Positions 35,035 through 42,900 of a stretch of 64,000 bases of DNA are shown in pieces. The translations under genes and the position numbers were made by a program. The stretch comes from Paenibacillus sambharensis. GTDB taxonomy: Bacteria > Bacillota > Bacilli > Paenibacillales > Paenibacillaceae. Position 1 is the first letter of the stretch; each line of letters begins with the position of its first letter. Under the pieces are notes generated by a model that worked only from the letters and a program-made list of their open reading frames with translations, was not told the origin of the DNA and did not search any database. Where the stretch lies: assembly GCF_003233845.1 (NCBI RefSeq), contig NZ_QKRB01000010.1:124001-188000 (forward strand). Reading direction: 5' to 3'.

Positions 35035-35997
35035 TTAAACTTCAGGCTGAAGGGCTATATAACTTATAGCCTTGCGAATGACGGAGCATGAATGCTTGAA
35101 CTGCTCCTGTTCCGCCGGGGAGAGATTCAGCTCCAGAATCTCTTCGATCCCGCTGCGGGTAATAATGGCTGGAACACCGATACATAGATCTGATTGTCCG
35201 TATTCCCCTTCCAGAATAGCAGAGACCGCGATAATCTTGTGGTCATTGTTCAGAATGGAGCGGACAATATAGGCAATAGCATTGCCGATTCCATAGTGAG
35301 TAGAGCCTTTGCGCGAGAAGATCTCCCATCCGGCATTGCGTGTCTGCAGGGCGATCTCCTGCAGGTCCATATGTCCGAACCGGGCAGGGTGCTGCGCTAC
35401 AATCTCCAGAATCGGCTTGCCGCCAATGGTCACATGCGACCAGGCCGGGAACTGGGATTCGCCATGCTCGCCAAGTACATAACCCTGAACACTGCGCGGG
35501 TCGACCGGCAGGTGATCGGACAGCAGCGTCTTAAGCCGCGAAGAGTCGATAGATGTCCCGGTGCCAAGCACCTGATTCCTGGGCAGGCCGGAGAGCTTCC
35601 ACACCATATAGGTAACCAGATCCACGGGGTTGGAGGCAGCGAGGAATATTCCCCGGAAGCCGCTTGCCATAATGCGGCTGATCATCGTGCTGTGAATTTC
35701 CATGGCGGTGTCAAGCACGTCCATGCGGTTGTGGCTGCCAGTGGGGTAGGAGCCTGCACACAGGATGATAATATCCATGTCCCCGCAGTCCTCGTAGGTA
35801 CCGGTGTAAATCTTCGTCCTGGAATGAATGAAGTCCATGCAGTGCGACAGATCCATTGCTTGTGCGTAAGCTTTGTCCGGGGTGCGGCCAATGAGCATGA
35901 TCTCATCGCATACGGACTGGTTAATGAGCGAATAAGCACAGCTTGAACCGACAGATCCGACTCCGACAATGGCTACTTTCCTCACACTGCTTGCCAT
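35035..35997 (-). CDS. L-2-hydroxyacid dehydrogenase of the LDH/MDH family
   Basis: Cytosolic NAD-dependent enzyme of 320 residues. It has the dinucleotide loop VGVGSVGSS, D151/R154 (TSIDSSRL) and catalytic H178 (LGEHGES). The substrate-specificity loop (81-93) reads AGSYPTGSHNRMD, not the lactate (NQKPGETR) or malate pattern; the PTG resembles the PTGDR of Lactobacillus L-2-hydroxyisocaproate dehydrogenase, so a larger 2-keto acid may be the substrate. ATG 35997 is preferred, with AAGGGAG 11 bases upstream; a TTG at 36006 is also possible. Divergent from an amino-acid symporter, which fits amino-acid-derived keto acids. Confidence 0.85.
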   Translation of the reverse strand: MASSVRKVAIVGVGSVGSSCAYSLINQSVCDEIMLIGRTPDKAYAQAMDLSHCMDFIHSRTKIYTGTYEDCGDMDIIILCAGSYPTGSHNRMDVLDTAMEIHSTMISRIMASGFRGIFLAASNPVDLVTYMVWKLSGLPRNQVLGTGTSIDSSRLKTLLSDHLPVDPRSVQGYVLGEHGESQFPAWSHVTIGGKPILEIVAQHPARFGHMDLQEIALQTRNAGWEIFSRKGSTHYGIGNAIAYIVRSILNNDHKIIAVSAILEGEYGQSDLCIGVPAIITRSGIEEILELNLSPAEQEQFKHSCSVIRKAISYIALQPEV

Positions 35998-36072
35998 TTT
36001 GATCAAAACTCCCTTACCATAAAATATTTCCCCTATACGATATGTGTAAAAGCAGCTATAATGTCACATAAA

Positions 36073-36087
36073 TGATAACTATTATAA
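36073..36087. promoter_or_regulatory. Fur/PerR-like box between the dehydrogenase and symporter genes
   Basis: TGATAACTATTATAA matches the 7-1-7 Fur consensus TGATAATNATTATCA at 12 or 13 of 15 positions and the PerR consensus TTATAATNATTATAA about equally. It lies 76-90 bases ahead of the dehydrogenase start. Which regulator, if any, binds is open. Confidence 0.4.
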
Positions 36088-36117
36088 CATATATATGGTA
36101 AGGGAGGGTGAAAAATA

Positions 36118-36155
36118 GATGAAGGCCTAGTAAAAGTTTACTGGCCTGCTTCATC
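36118..36155 (+). promoter_or_regulatory. Hairpin in the symporter leader
   Basis: GATGAAGGCCTAGTAAA at 36118-36134 is nearly complementary to TTTACTGGCC plus TGCTTCATC at 36137-36155, giving a long stem with a two-base loop and small bulges. No T-run follows. It may be an attenuator or a terminator for transcripts arriving from the left; no riboswitch core is visible. Confidence 0.5.
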
Positions 36156-36233
36156 ACTTTAATACGATAGTATAGGAACGCGCTTGATTATTGAATGGTC
36201 AACAAGAAACCGGACAATTATGGGAGGTATGGC

Positions 36234-37676
36234 ATGGAGAGTTTTATTAATGGATTAAACAATGTGTTGTGGAGTACGCCAGTCATTTATATTTGCCTTG
36301 GGGTAGGGTTATTCTTCACGCTGGCAACCCGGTTTCTGCAAGTCCGACTGATTAAGGACATGGTGACGCTTATGTTTCAAGGCAAGAGCTCCAGGGCGGG
36401 AGTCTCCTCCTTCCAGGCGCTTGCACTCGCCTTGTCGGGACGGGTGGGTACGGGCAACATTGCCGGTACGGCGACGGCCATTGCCTTTGGGGGACCTGGC
36501 GCCGTGTTCTGGATGTGGCTGATCGCTTTCATTGGAGCAGGAAGTGCCTTCGTCGAGTCAGCTTTGGCGCAGGTGTATAAGGTCAAGCAGGATGGACAGT
36601 ACCGGGGCGGGCCTGCTTACTACATCGAGAAGGGGATCGGCTGGAAGTGGTTTGCGGTACTGTTTGCTATTGCTGCACTGCTGGCTATGGCTCTTCTGAT
36701 GCCAGGCACCCAGTCGCAGTCCATAGCAGCTGGACTGAACAACGCATTCGGCATTGCCCCTGAGATTACGGGGATTTTCCTTGTTGTAGTGCTTGGAGCC
36801 ATTATCATTGGAGGCGTGAAGCGGATTGCAAGGGTGGCATCCCTGGTTGTTCCGTTCATGGCCATTGGTTACATACTGGTATCGTTGATTATTATTATAG
36901 CTAATATCACCGAGCTGCCGGCGGTCTTCTCCTTGATCTTCCGCAGTGCCTTCGCGCTTGATTCCGCCTTCGGCGGGATCGTTGGCCTTGCAATCCAGTG
37001 GGGCGTCAAACGGGGTATATACTCCAACGAAGCCGGTCAGGGTACAGCGCCCCATGCGGCGGCTGCAGCGGAGGTCTCTCACCCGGCGAAGCAGGGTCTG
37101 GTGCAGGCATTCTCCGTCTATATCGATACGCTCTTCGTATGCTCGGCAACAGCTTTTATGATTCTGTTCACCGGCATGTACAATACGACAGGGCCGAACG
37201 GCTTCATTGTGGAAAATCTTCCGGGGGTACAGGAAGGACCCGCTTATACCCAAGCTGCCATTGAAAGTATTCTACCGGGCTTCGGAGCCGGCTTTGTAGC
37301 CATTGCGCTGCTGTTCTTCGCGTTCACCACCATTATGGCTTACTACTACATTGCGGAGACGAATGTCGCCTACTTAACGCGTAAGGGAGGCGGTAAAATC
37401 GGCATGGCGATTGTCAAAGTCGTCCTGCTTGCGATCACATACTTTGGCGCTGTCAAGGAAGCTGATCTGATGTGGGATATGGGTGATGTCGGTCTGGGTC
37501 TGATGGTGTGGCTCAACCTGATTGCCATTCTGCTGCTGACGAAGCCTGCCCTCCGGCTGCTCAGAGATTACGAGCAGCAGAAGAAGGAAGGGAAGGACCC
37601 GGTATTCGATCCCGTCAAGCTTGGAATCAAGAACGCCGATTACTGGGAACATGATTATAAGGTGGAGAAATCATAA
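36234..37676 (+). CDS. Sodium:alanine/glycine symporter (AGCS family)
   Basis: Membrane transporter of 480 residues with 10-12 helices that should import alanine, glycine or glutamine with Na+. Family segments: FFTLATRFLQVRL, SFQALALALSGRVGTGNIAG, GPGAVFWMWLIAFIGAGSAF with ESALAQVYK, GGPAYYIEKG and KRGIYSNEAGQGTAPHAAAA. ATG 36234 follows GGGAGGT; the frame opens earlier (36195) without a ribosome site. Divergent from the 2-hydroxyacid dehydrogenase, with a hairpin in its leader. Confidence 0.95.
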   Translation: MESFINGLNNVLWSTPVIYICLGVGLFFTLATRFLQVRLIKDMVTLMFQGKSSRAGVSSFQALALALSGRVGTGNIAGTATAIAFGGPGAVFWMWLIAFIGAGSAFVESALAQVYKVKQDGQYRGGPAYYIEKGIGWKWFAVLFAIAALLAMALLMPGTQSQSIAAGLNNAFGIAPEITGIFLVVVLGAIIIGGVKRIARVASLVVPFMAIGYILVSLIIIIANITELPAVFSLIFRSAFALDSAFGGIVGLAIQWGVKRGIYSNEAGQGTAPHAAAAAEVSHPAKQGLVQAFSVYIDTLFVCSATAFMILFTGMYNTTGPNGFIVENLPGVQEGPAYTQAAIESILPGFGAGFVAIALLFFAFTTIMAYYYIAETNVAYLTRKGGGKIGMAIVKVVLLAITYFGAVKEADLMWDMGDVGLGLMVWLNLIAILLLTKPALRLLRDYEQQKKEGKDPVFDPVKLGIKNADYWEHDYKVEKS

Positions 37677-37725
37677 CGTTATCCGATTCTATAATGGCTG
37701 CCCTTGGAGGCATGCAACAAAAAAG

Positions 37726-37763
37726 AGAGGCAGCGGCTGTCCTGATGGACGGCTGCTGCCTCT
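37726..37763 (-). terminator. Terminator of the TrpXYZ-like operon
   Basis: A 17-base arm at 37726-37742 pairs with 37747-37763 (AGAGGCAGC against GCTGCCTCT at the base) with two mismatches and a TGAT loop. On the minus strand it runs into TTTTTTG, serving the ABC operon; it probably also ends the symporter transcript. Confidence 0.85.
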
Positions 37764-37792
37764 TCATCTTATACCGGTGTCTTGGTCGCGGA

Positions 37793-38587
37793 TTACCCGA
37801 AGACAACCCGGTCGTCGGCCATCTTGTGGCCGCTGATCTGCTCAAACTCCTTGAGAAGCGATTCCACGGTCAGGTCTTTCTTCCGCTCTTCGCTGATGTC
37901 CAGAATGATGCGTCCCTTGTCCATCATGATCAGGCGGTTGCCGAGACGGATGGCCTGCTCCATGTTATGGGTGACCATCAGCGTGGTCAGATTCATCTCG
38001 CGGACGATGCTGTCCGTGAGCTTCGTAATCAGCTCGGCCCGCGCCGGGTCGAGGGCTGCTGTATGCTCATCAAGCAGCAGGATTTGCGGCTTGGTGAAGG
38101 TGGCCATCAGCAGGCTGAGCGCTTGGCGCTCGCCGCCGGACAGCTGGCCAACCTTGGCCCGCAGCCGGTTCTCGAGACCAATGCCAAGCCGGCTCAGCTG
38201 CTGGCGGAACAGCTTGCGCTTGGCGCCGGTCACGCCGAAGCTGAGTCCCCGCGACCTGCCGCGGGCATACGCCATGGCCAGATTCTCCTCGATCGTCATA
38301 TGAGGAGCGGTGCCAGCCATAGGGTCCTGGAAGACGCGGCCGATCCAGCGGCTCCTGGCATGCTCAGGCTGATTCTGAATTGTTTTGCCTTCAATGGAAA
38401 CTGTACCGCTGTCTGGTGTTATAACACCAGAAATAATATTCATCAATGTGGACTTGCCGGCGCCGTTGCTGCCAATGACCGTAACGAAATCACCAGGCTT
38501 CAGGTTCAGGTTAATATCAACAAGGGCAATCTTCTCATCCGGGCTCCCCGGAAAGAACAGCTTGGTAACATGGGACAGCTGCAGCAT
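37793..38587 (-). CDS. ABC transporter ATP-binding protein, TrpXYZ-like importer
   Basis: ATPase of 264 residues with Walker A GSNGAGKST, Q-loop RVFQDPMAG, signature LSGGERQALSLLMA, Walker B ILLLDEHTAALDP and switch VTHNM. The form with GSNGAGKST, VFQDPMAGTAPHMTIEENLA and LDEHTAALDP is typical of the ATPase that accompanies ABC_sub_bind-type binding proteins (TrpXYZ-like). Its ATG shares one base with the stop of the permease gene (TAATG). Confidence 0.9.
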   Translation of the reverse strand: MLQLSHVTKLFFPGSPDEKIALVDINLNLKPGDFVTVIGSNGAGKSTLMNIISGVITPDSGTVSIEGKTIQNQPEHARSRWIGRVFQDPMAGTAPHMTIEENLAMAYARGRSRGLSFGVTGAKRKLFRQQLSRLGIGLENRLRAKVGQLSGGERQALSLLMATFTKPQILLLDEHTAALDPARAELITKLTDSIVREMNLTTLMVTHNMEQAIRLGNRLIMMDKGRIILDISEERKKDLTVESLLKEFEQISGHKMADDRVVFG

Positions 38588-39516
38588 TAGAAGCCACCTC
38601 CAATCGGCTTGCCGCCGGACTTGCCGGTAAGTTCGGCTGACCGCTTCTTGGCCATCAGCTTCTGCTTCCAGGTGCGCTGAATCGCCGGCAGTACAAGCGC
38701 AATAATAACGATTAATGCGGTGATCAGCTTCAGGTCTGAAGCTTTCAGCCCCTCAATACGAAGGGCAAGAGCTACAATGATGCGGTACAGAACCGATCCG
38801 ACAATGACGGCGAGCGTAGCCATGAAGACGGTTCTTGTACCAAGAATGGCTTCGCCAATAATAACCGAAGCCAGACCGATGACGATCATCCCCACGCCCA
38901 TTGAGAGATCCGCGAAGGAAGACTGCTGAACAATCAAGGCACCGGAGAGGGCAACAAGACCGTTCGATAGGCTGATGCCGAGTATCTTCGTCAGATCCGT
39001 ATTGGCCCCGAAGCTGCGGATCATCCGTGCGTTGTCGCCCGTCGCACGCAGCGCCAGGCCAACCTCCGTATGCAGGAATGCATCCAGCAGCAGCTTAATC
39101 AGCAGGATAATGCCAGCGATAGCCAGCAGCTTTACCCAGTAGGGTGAAACGCTGGAGAACAGCTGCTCCGTACCATAAACCGAGATATTGGGTGCTCCGC
39201 CCATAATACGCAAGTTGATGGAGTGGAGGGCGATCATCATCAGAATGCCGGACAGAAGCCCGTTAACTCGTCCCTTCGTATGCAGCAGGCCCGTACAGAG
39301 GCCGGCAACTATACCTGCACCGAAGGCGGCAAGGAGGGAGATAGTAAGGGAGTGCCCGCCCGTGAGCATGATGGCTGCTACAGCCCCTCCGGTGGTGAAG
39401 CTCCCGTCCACCGTAAGATCGGGAAAATCAAGAATACGGAACGTGATGTAAACGCCCAGGGCCATTAGCGCGTATAGAAGCCCTGATTCTATCGCTCCCG
39501 GAATTGAATCAAACAT
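38587..39516 (-). CDS. ABC transporter permease, TrpXYZ-like importer
   Basis: Membrane permease of 309 residues with eight or nine helices, of the branched-chain-amino-acid/ribose permease superfamily: GVYITFRILDFPDLTVDGSF, GLLHTKGRVNGLLSGILMMI and LALRATGDNARMIRSFGANT are recognisable. It is the channel of the importer encoded with its neighbours; a ribosome site (AGGAGGTTAACTGGC) precedes the ATG. Confidence 0.9.
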   Translation of the reverse strand: MFDSIPGAIESGLLYALMALGVYITFRILDFPDLTVDGSFTTGGAVAAIMLTGGHSLTISLLAAFGAGIVAGLCTGLLHTKGRVNGLLSGILMMIALHSINLRIMGGAPNISVYGTEQLFSSVSPYWVKLLAIAGIILLIKLLLDAFLHTEVGLALRATGDNARMIRSFGANTDLTKILGISLSNGLVALSGALIVQQSSFADLSMGVGMIVIGLASVIIGEAILGTRTVFMATLAVIVGSVLYRIIVALALRIEGLKASDLKLITALIVIIALVLPAIQRTWKQKLMAKKRSAELTGKSGGKPIGGGF

Positions 39517-39587
39517 GCCAGTTAACCTCCTATTAGGAATTAAAAGGGGGTGAACGATGGGACGTTCACCCCGGATGTGTAGTCGGA

Positions 39588-40628
39588 TTATTGAATTAAG
39601 TTCGTCTCAGGGTCCTGGACGCTGTTCTTCATTTCCTCTGTCACAGTGACGCCCTGTTCTTCTGCAGCTTTAACATTCAGGATCAGGTTAAGCTTATCCG
39701 GCTTTGTAATCGGCAGCTCAGACGGCTGCTTGCCGTTCTTAAGGATCTCCACAGCCATCTCACCGACCTGGTAGCCGTGATCAAAGTATTTGAAGCCGAC
39801 TGTGGCAACCGCGCCCTTCTCAACCGTATCTCGGTCACTGGAGAACAGCGGCAGATCATTGTCGCGCGCAACCTGCAGAATCGACTCCACGCCATTGACG
39901 ACAACATTATCGAGCGTGATATAGAGGGCGTCCACACGGCCGGCAAGCGATTCAGCCGCCTGCTTTACCTCGGATGTATTCGTGACTGGTGCGCGGACCA
40001 GCTCGATGCCATGCGCTTTCAGTGCTTCCTCGGCAGTCTTTGCCATAATAATGGCATTCGGCTCACCCTGGTTGATGACAAGCCCGACAGATTTTACCTC
40101 AGGCAGGTGCTTAGCGATAAAATCCATCAGCATCTTGATCGCTTCAGGGTTTGTATCGGATGCGCCCGTAACATTGCCTTCCGGCTTCTCCAGGCTGGTC
40201 ACAATCTTGGCGTCCAGGGGGTCGGTTACAGCGGCGAACAAGACGGGCTTGTCTTTGACCTGCTGCATGACCGCCTGCGCGGAAGGTGTGGCAATGGCCA
40301 GAACAAGATCGCTGTCTGTAGTGGCAAGCTTCTGGGCAATGGACAGGTTGTTGGTAGAGTCGGCCTGGGCCACATTATAATCGACCTTCAGGTTGGTTCC
40401 TTCCTCGATACCGTTATCCTTCAGTGCGGCAAGGAAACCCTCGCGCGTAGCGTCAAGTGAGGCATGCTCCAGGTACTGGGAGATGGCAACCTTATAGGTC
40501 TTCTGCTCCGCTGGATCGGCGCCGCCGCTGCTGCCGCCAGTTCCTTCGTTCGTCTTGGTTCCTCCGCCGCATCCGGCCGTCAAGAGTACAGCCGAGAGCG
40601 CTAACGCAAGCCATGTTTTTCTCTTCAT
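39588..40628 (-). CDS. ABC_sub_bind-family substrate-binding lipoprotein
   Basis: Lipoprotein of 346 residues: signal MKRKTWLALALSAVLLTAGC with the lipobox cysteine, a Gly/Ser linker, then a type I periplasmic-binding fold with QYLEHASLDATREGFLAALK, ATPSAQAVMQ, ASDTNPEAIKMLMDFI and VGFKYFDHGYQVGEMAVEIL. These are hallmarks of the family that includes streptococcal TrpX. Tryptophan or another aromatic compound is possible; the ligand is not proven. ATG 40628 follows GAGAGGGGTAATACAG. First gene of a three-gene operon, with about 70 bases before the permease. Confidence 0.9.
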   Translation of the reverse strand: MKRKTWLALALSAVLLTAGCGGGTKTNEGTGGSSGGADPAEQKTYKVAISQYLEHASLDATREGFLAALKDNGIEEGTNLKVDYNVAQADSTNNLSIAQKLATTDSDLVLAIATPSAQAVMQQVKDKPVLFAAVTDPLDAKIVTSLEKPEGNVTGASDTNPEAIKMLMDFIAKHLPEVKSVGLVINQGEPNAIIMAKTAEEALKAHGIELVRAPVTNTSEVKQAAESLAGRVDALYITLDNVVVNGVESILQVARDNDLPLFSSDRDTVEKGAVATVGFKYFDHGYQVGEMAVEILKNGKQPSELPITKPDKLNLILNVKAAEEQGVTVTEEMKNSVQDPETNLIQ

Positions 40629-40952
40629 CTGTATTACCCCTCTCTTTAAATAGACACGTAACTCCACCAACGGATATCCGAATTAACGCTTTTGTGTGAT
40701 AAAGTAATGCCCGGTGCAATGTCAGGTTACGTGACTCCATTTGTATACAATATGCGCCAAAGGTATATGTAATCCATATTACGGTGCCTTCATCTATTCG
40801 TCAAATAGTTTTATATGTAAAATGAATAGAGGAAATGAAAGGGCAGCTGTAAAATTTAGGGTGGTATTTATTGGGCAAGTTGCAGGTTTTCCGGGGATAA
40901 AGTCTAATTAATAGATAGTGCTGCTGCTAGAGGCATTCATGGGCGGCGGAAA
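40629..40952. other. Divergent intergenic region between the TrpX-like and kinase genes
   Basis: No gene is seen. CACGTAAC at about 40656 and GGTTACGTG at about 40724 form an inverted repeat in the lipoprotein leader. A TTGTATACAA palindrome lies near 40742. I looked for a T-box (AGGGTGGNACCGCG) on the minus strand because some TrpXYZ operons have one; none is visible. Confidence 0.4.
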
Positions 40953-42143
40953 GTGAGACGGTCTATGTGGTTTAGAACCTTTGCTTCTGAATGTAGAAAT
41001 ACGATCGTCCAGAACTGGTTGGCCCAGTTGAGTGATGCTTATCCGGGGATGACGAGCCCTGGCCGCATGCGGACTCACGGGCTGATTATGTTCGGGCTAA
41101 TCTGTGATATTTATAAGCCCCTTAGCCATTGCGAGCGGTACTCGATGCTGCCTGGACTGTGCGAATATCATGCAGACAGGGGCACACCTGTTGAGTGCCT
41201 GCTGCGCAGCTGTCTGATCTGGCGGCGTTCCTTTGGTGCCGCGCTGGAGAAGTGGGCGCTTGGAAGCGGTGAACGCAACATATCCAAGGAAGAGATGTGG
41301 ACAGCCCTCACCATATTTCACGAACGGATCGATGAGCTGCAAAGTACCATGGGGCGGCTGTATTGGAACTGTGTACAGGAGCAGCTGCGGCGTAAGGATA
41401 AAGCGATTAACCGCCTGTACAGCGACCGCATGGATATGCTGGGGAAAATGGCGGCCAGTATGGCGCATGAGCTTCGTAATCCGCTCTTCGCGATTGAAGG
41501 GTTCTTGAAGCTGATTCGTTCGTCACTGCCCCCTGATGAGCTGGGAAAAGTGGAGCGGTATATCGAAGTAATGGAAAGCGAATTCAAAGGACTATACAGC
41601 CAGATAACCGGAATATTGAGCTTCTCCAGGAACAACGCGCTGGAGGAGCCGTTTCAGTCCTGCCGGGCAGAAGAGCTGCTGGCGGGTGTGTGCAAGCTGG
41701 TCAGCGACAGACTGAAGTATGGTGAGGTCCAGCTGCTCGTGGAAGGCAGCCTTGGCTTCTCATTAATTGTCCAGCGGTTAGCCCTGCAGCAGCTGGTTGC
41801 CAATCTGGTCTATAACAGCATCGAGGCTTTCCCGGCGGGATCAAGCGGTACGGATAAGATTATCCGGCTATCCGGCGGAGAGGATGCCCGCCATTATTAT
41901 ATTTCCGTTGCCGATAACGGGCCTGGCATCCCGGCGGGGCTGATAGCGTCCATGTTTGAGCCCTTTGTGAGCGGCAAGCCGAATGGAACGGGACTTGGCT
42001 TGTCCATCTGTAAGCAGATTGCGGAGAAGAATAGATGCCGCCTGACTTATTCGGCGAGTGAGGGCCAAACCATATTTACCTTAACCTTTGAGAAGTCGGA
42101 GCAGGCGGAGCTGGAGAATGAGGCGGACAGAAGTATAGGATAG
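40953..42143 (+). CDS. Orphan cytosolic sensor histidine kinase
   Basis: Kinase of 396 residues with no membrane segment. The first 150 residues look like an RsbR/RsbRD-type N-terminal sensor (opening TIVQNWLAQLSDAYPGM) and carry several cysteines. A HisKA domain with the phospho-histidine in MAASMAHELRNPLFAIEGF and a HATPase (NLVYNSIEAF, DNGPGIP, GTGLGLSICKQI) follow, as in the KinA-E/KinB sporulation-kinase type. GTG 40953 has GGGCGG six bases away; ATG 40965 is an alternative. No response regulator is nearby, consistent with a phosphorelay kinase; that role is inference. Confidence 0.88.
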   Translation: MRRSMWFRTFASECRNTIVQNWLAQLSDAYPGMTSPGRMRTHGLIMFGLICDIYKPLSHCERYSMLPGLCEYHADRGTPVECLLRSCLIWRRSFGAALEKWALGSGERNISKEEMWTALTIFHERIDELQSTMGRLYWNCVQEQLRRKDKAINRLYSDRMDMLGKMAASMAHELRNPLFAIEGFLKLIRSSLPPDELGKVERYIEVMESEFKGLYSQITGILSFSRNNALEEPFQSCRAEELLAGVCKLVSDRLKYGEVQLLVEGSLGFSLIVQRLALQQLVANLVYNSIEAFPAGSSGTDKIIRLSGGEDARHYYISVADNGPGIPAGLIASMFEPFVSGKPNGTGLGLSICKQIAEKNRCRLTYSASEGQTIFTLTFEKSEQAELENEADRSIG

Positions 42144-42171
42144 GCATCGTTGATCTAGAAGAGAAAAGTCA

Positions 42172-42732
42172 CTACGTGCGGATCTGGTTTCTTTCCAGGA
42201 GAGTCCACAATTCCCGAGCCAATTGGTTTGCAGGGACAGGCATTTTGTTAAGGATCCACCATTCCACGATGCCTACAATCGCTGACGCCATGAACTGAAC
42301 CAGAATTTCCTTATTCATCCCTTTATTTATGCCGCTCATATTAACCTGCTCATGAATGCCTTTCACCATTAATTGATGAAGCCGATCCCGAAAGGAAGGC
42401 ATCCCTTCATTGGTTAACATACATGTATAAAACAAGATATGCTCTTCAAAATACTCCGTAGTCGCGAGTATGGAATCGAATGTGGGGAAATGCGTTTGAT
42501 CAGCACCTGTAGACGCACAGACCCGCAGTAATCCGGCAAGCTGTTCCTCAATGCACTTGTCTAACAGGTGGAACTTATCTAAGTAATGCAAATAAAACGT
42601 GCCCCGATTTAGGTTGGCCCTCTCCGATATGAGATGAACGGTAATATCCTTAAAGTCTTTTTCAGCCATGAGGTCGAAAAAGGCTTTTTTTATGGCTTCG
42701 CGCGTTTTTAAGATTCTTCGATCCACGGTCAT
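42172..42732 (-). CDS. TetR-family repressor
   Basis: DNA-binding repressor of 186 residues. The N-terminal helix-turn-helix reads IKKAFFDLMAEKDFKDITVH then LISERANLNRGTFYLHYLDK; the C-terminal ligand domain resembles the TetR_C_8/YxbF-like type. ATG 42732 is set by AAGGAGGATGTAAAG. It is divergent from an oxidoreductase gene, and the 168-base gap carries two related palindromes, so it likely represses itself and that gene. Both genes look AT-richer than their neighbours. Confidence 0.92.
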   Translation of the reverse strand: MTVDRRILKTREAIKKAFFDLMAEKDFKDITVHLISERANLNRGTFYLHYLDKFHLLDKCIEEQLAGLLRVCASTGADQTHFPTFDSILATTEYFEEHILFYTCMLTNEGMPSFRDRLHQLMVKGIHEQVNMSGINKGMNKEILVQFMASAIVGIVEWWILNKMPVPANQLARELWTLLERNQIRT

Positions 42733-42773
42733 CTTTACATCCTCCTTGCAGGAATGAACATTTATTAACATCG

Positions 42774-42789
42774 TGTTGATTAGTGAACA
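42774..42789. promoter_or_regulatory. Candidate TetR operator O1
   Basis: TGTTGATTAGTGAACA, an imperfect dyad about 40 bases ahead of the tetR start. It shares the half-site TGTTGAT with O2. Confidence 0.55.
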
Positions 42790-42854
42790 ATCCAAGCATG
42801 ATTAACGATTGAACTCATGGGGATAACAACTTACAATTTTATTGTATTAGACAG

Positions 42855-42872
42855 TTGTTGATAAATCAACAA
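42855..42872. promoter_or_regulatory. Candidate TetR operator O2
   Basis: TTGTTGATAAATCAACAA is a perfect 8-2-8 palindrome 28 bases ahead of the oxidoreductase start, well placed to block its transcription. Confidence 0.7.
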
Positions 42873-42900
42873 ATGATAATAAAGTTGGGAGGTAAGACAA

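Noticed and set aside
36118-36233. Glycine riboswitch ahead of the AGCS symporter
   Set aside because: Such transporters often have one, but the conserved glycine-aptamer core is not visible and the leader is too short.
36558-37253. 231-codon frame antisense to the AGCS symporter
   Set aside because: Cys/Arg-rich shadow product; the symporter helices explain the sequence.
40629-40952. Tryptophan T-box ahead of the TrpX-like gene
   Set aside because: The T-box sequence and the specifier stem could not be found on the minus strand.
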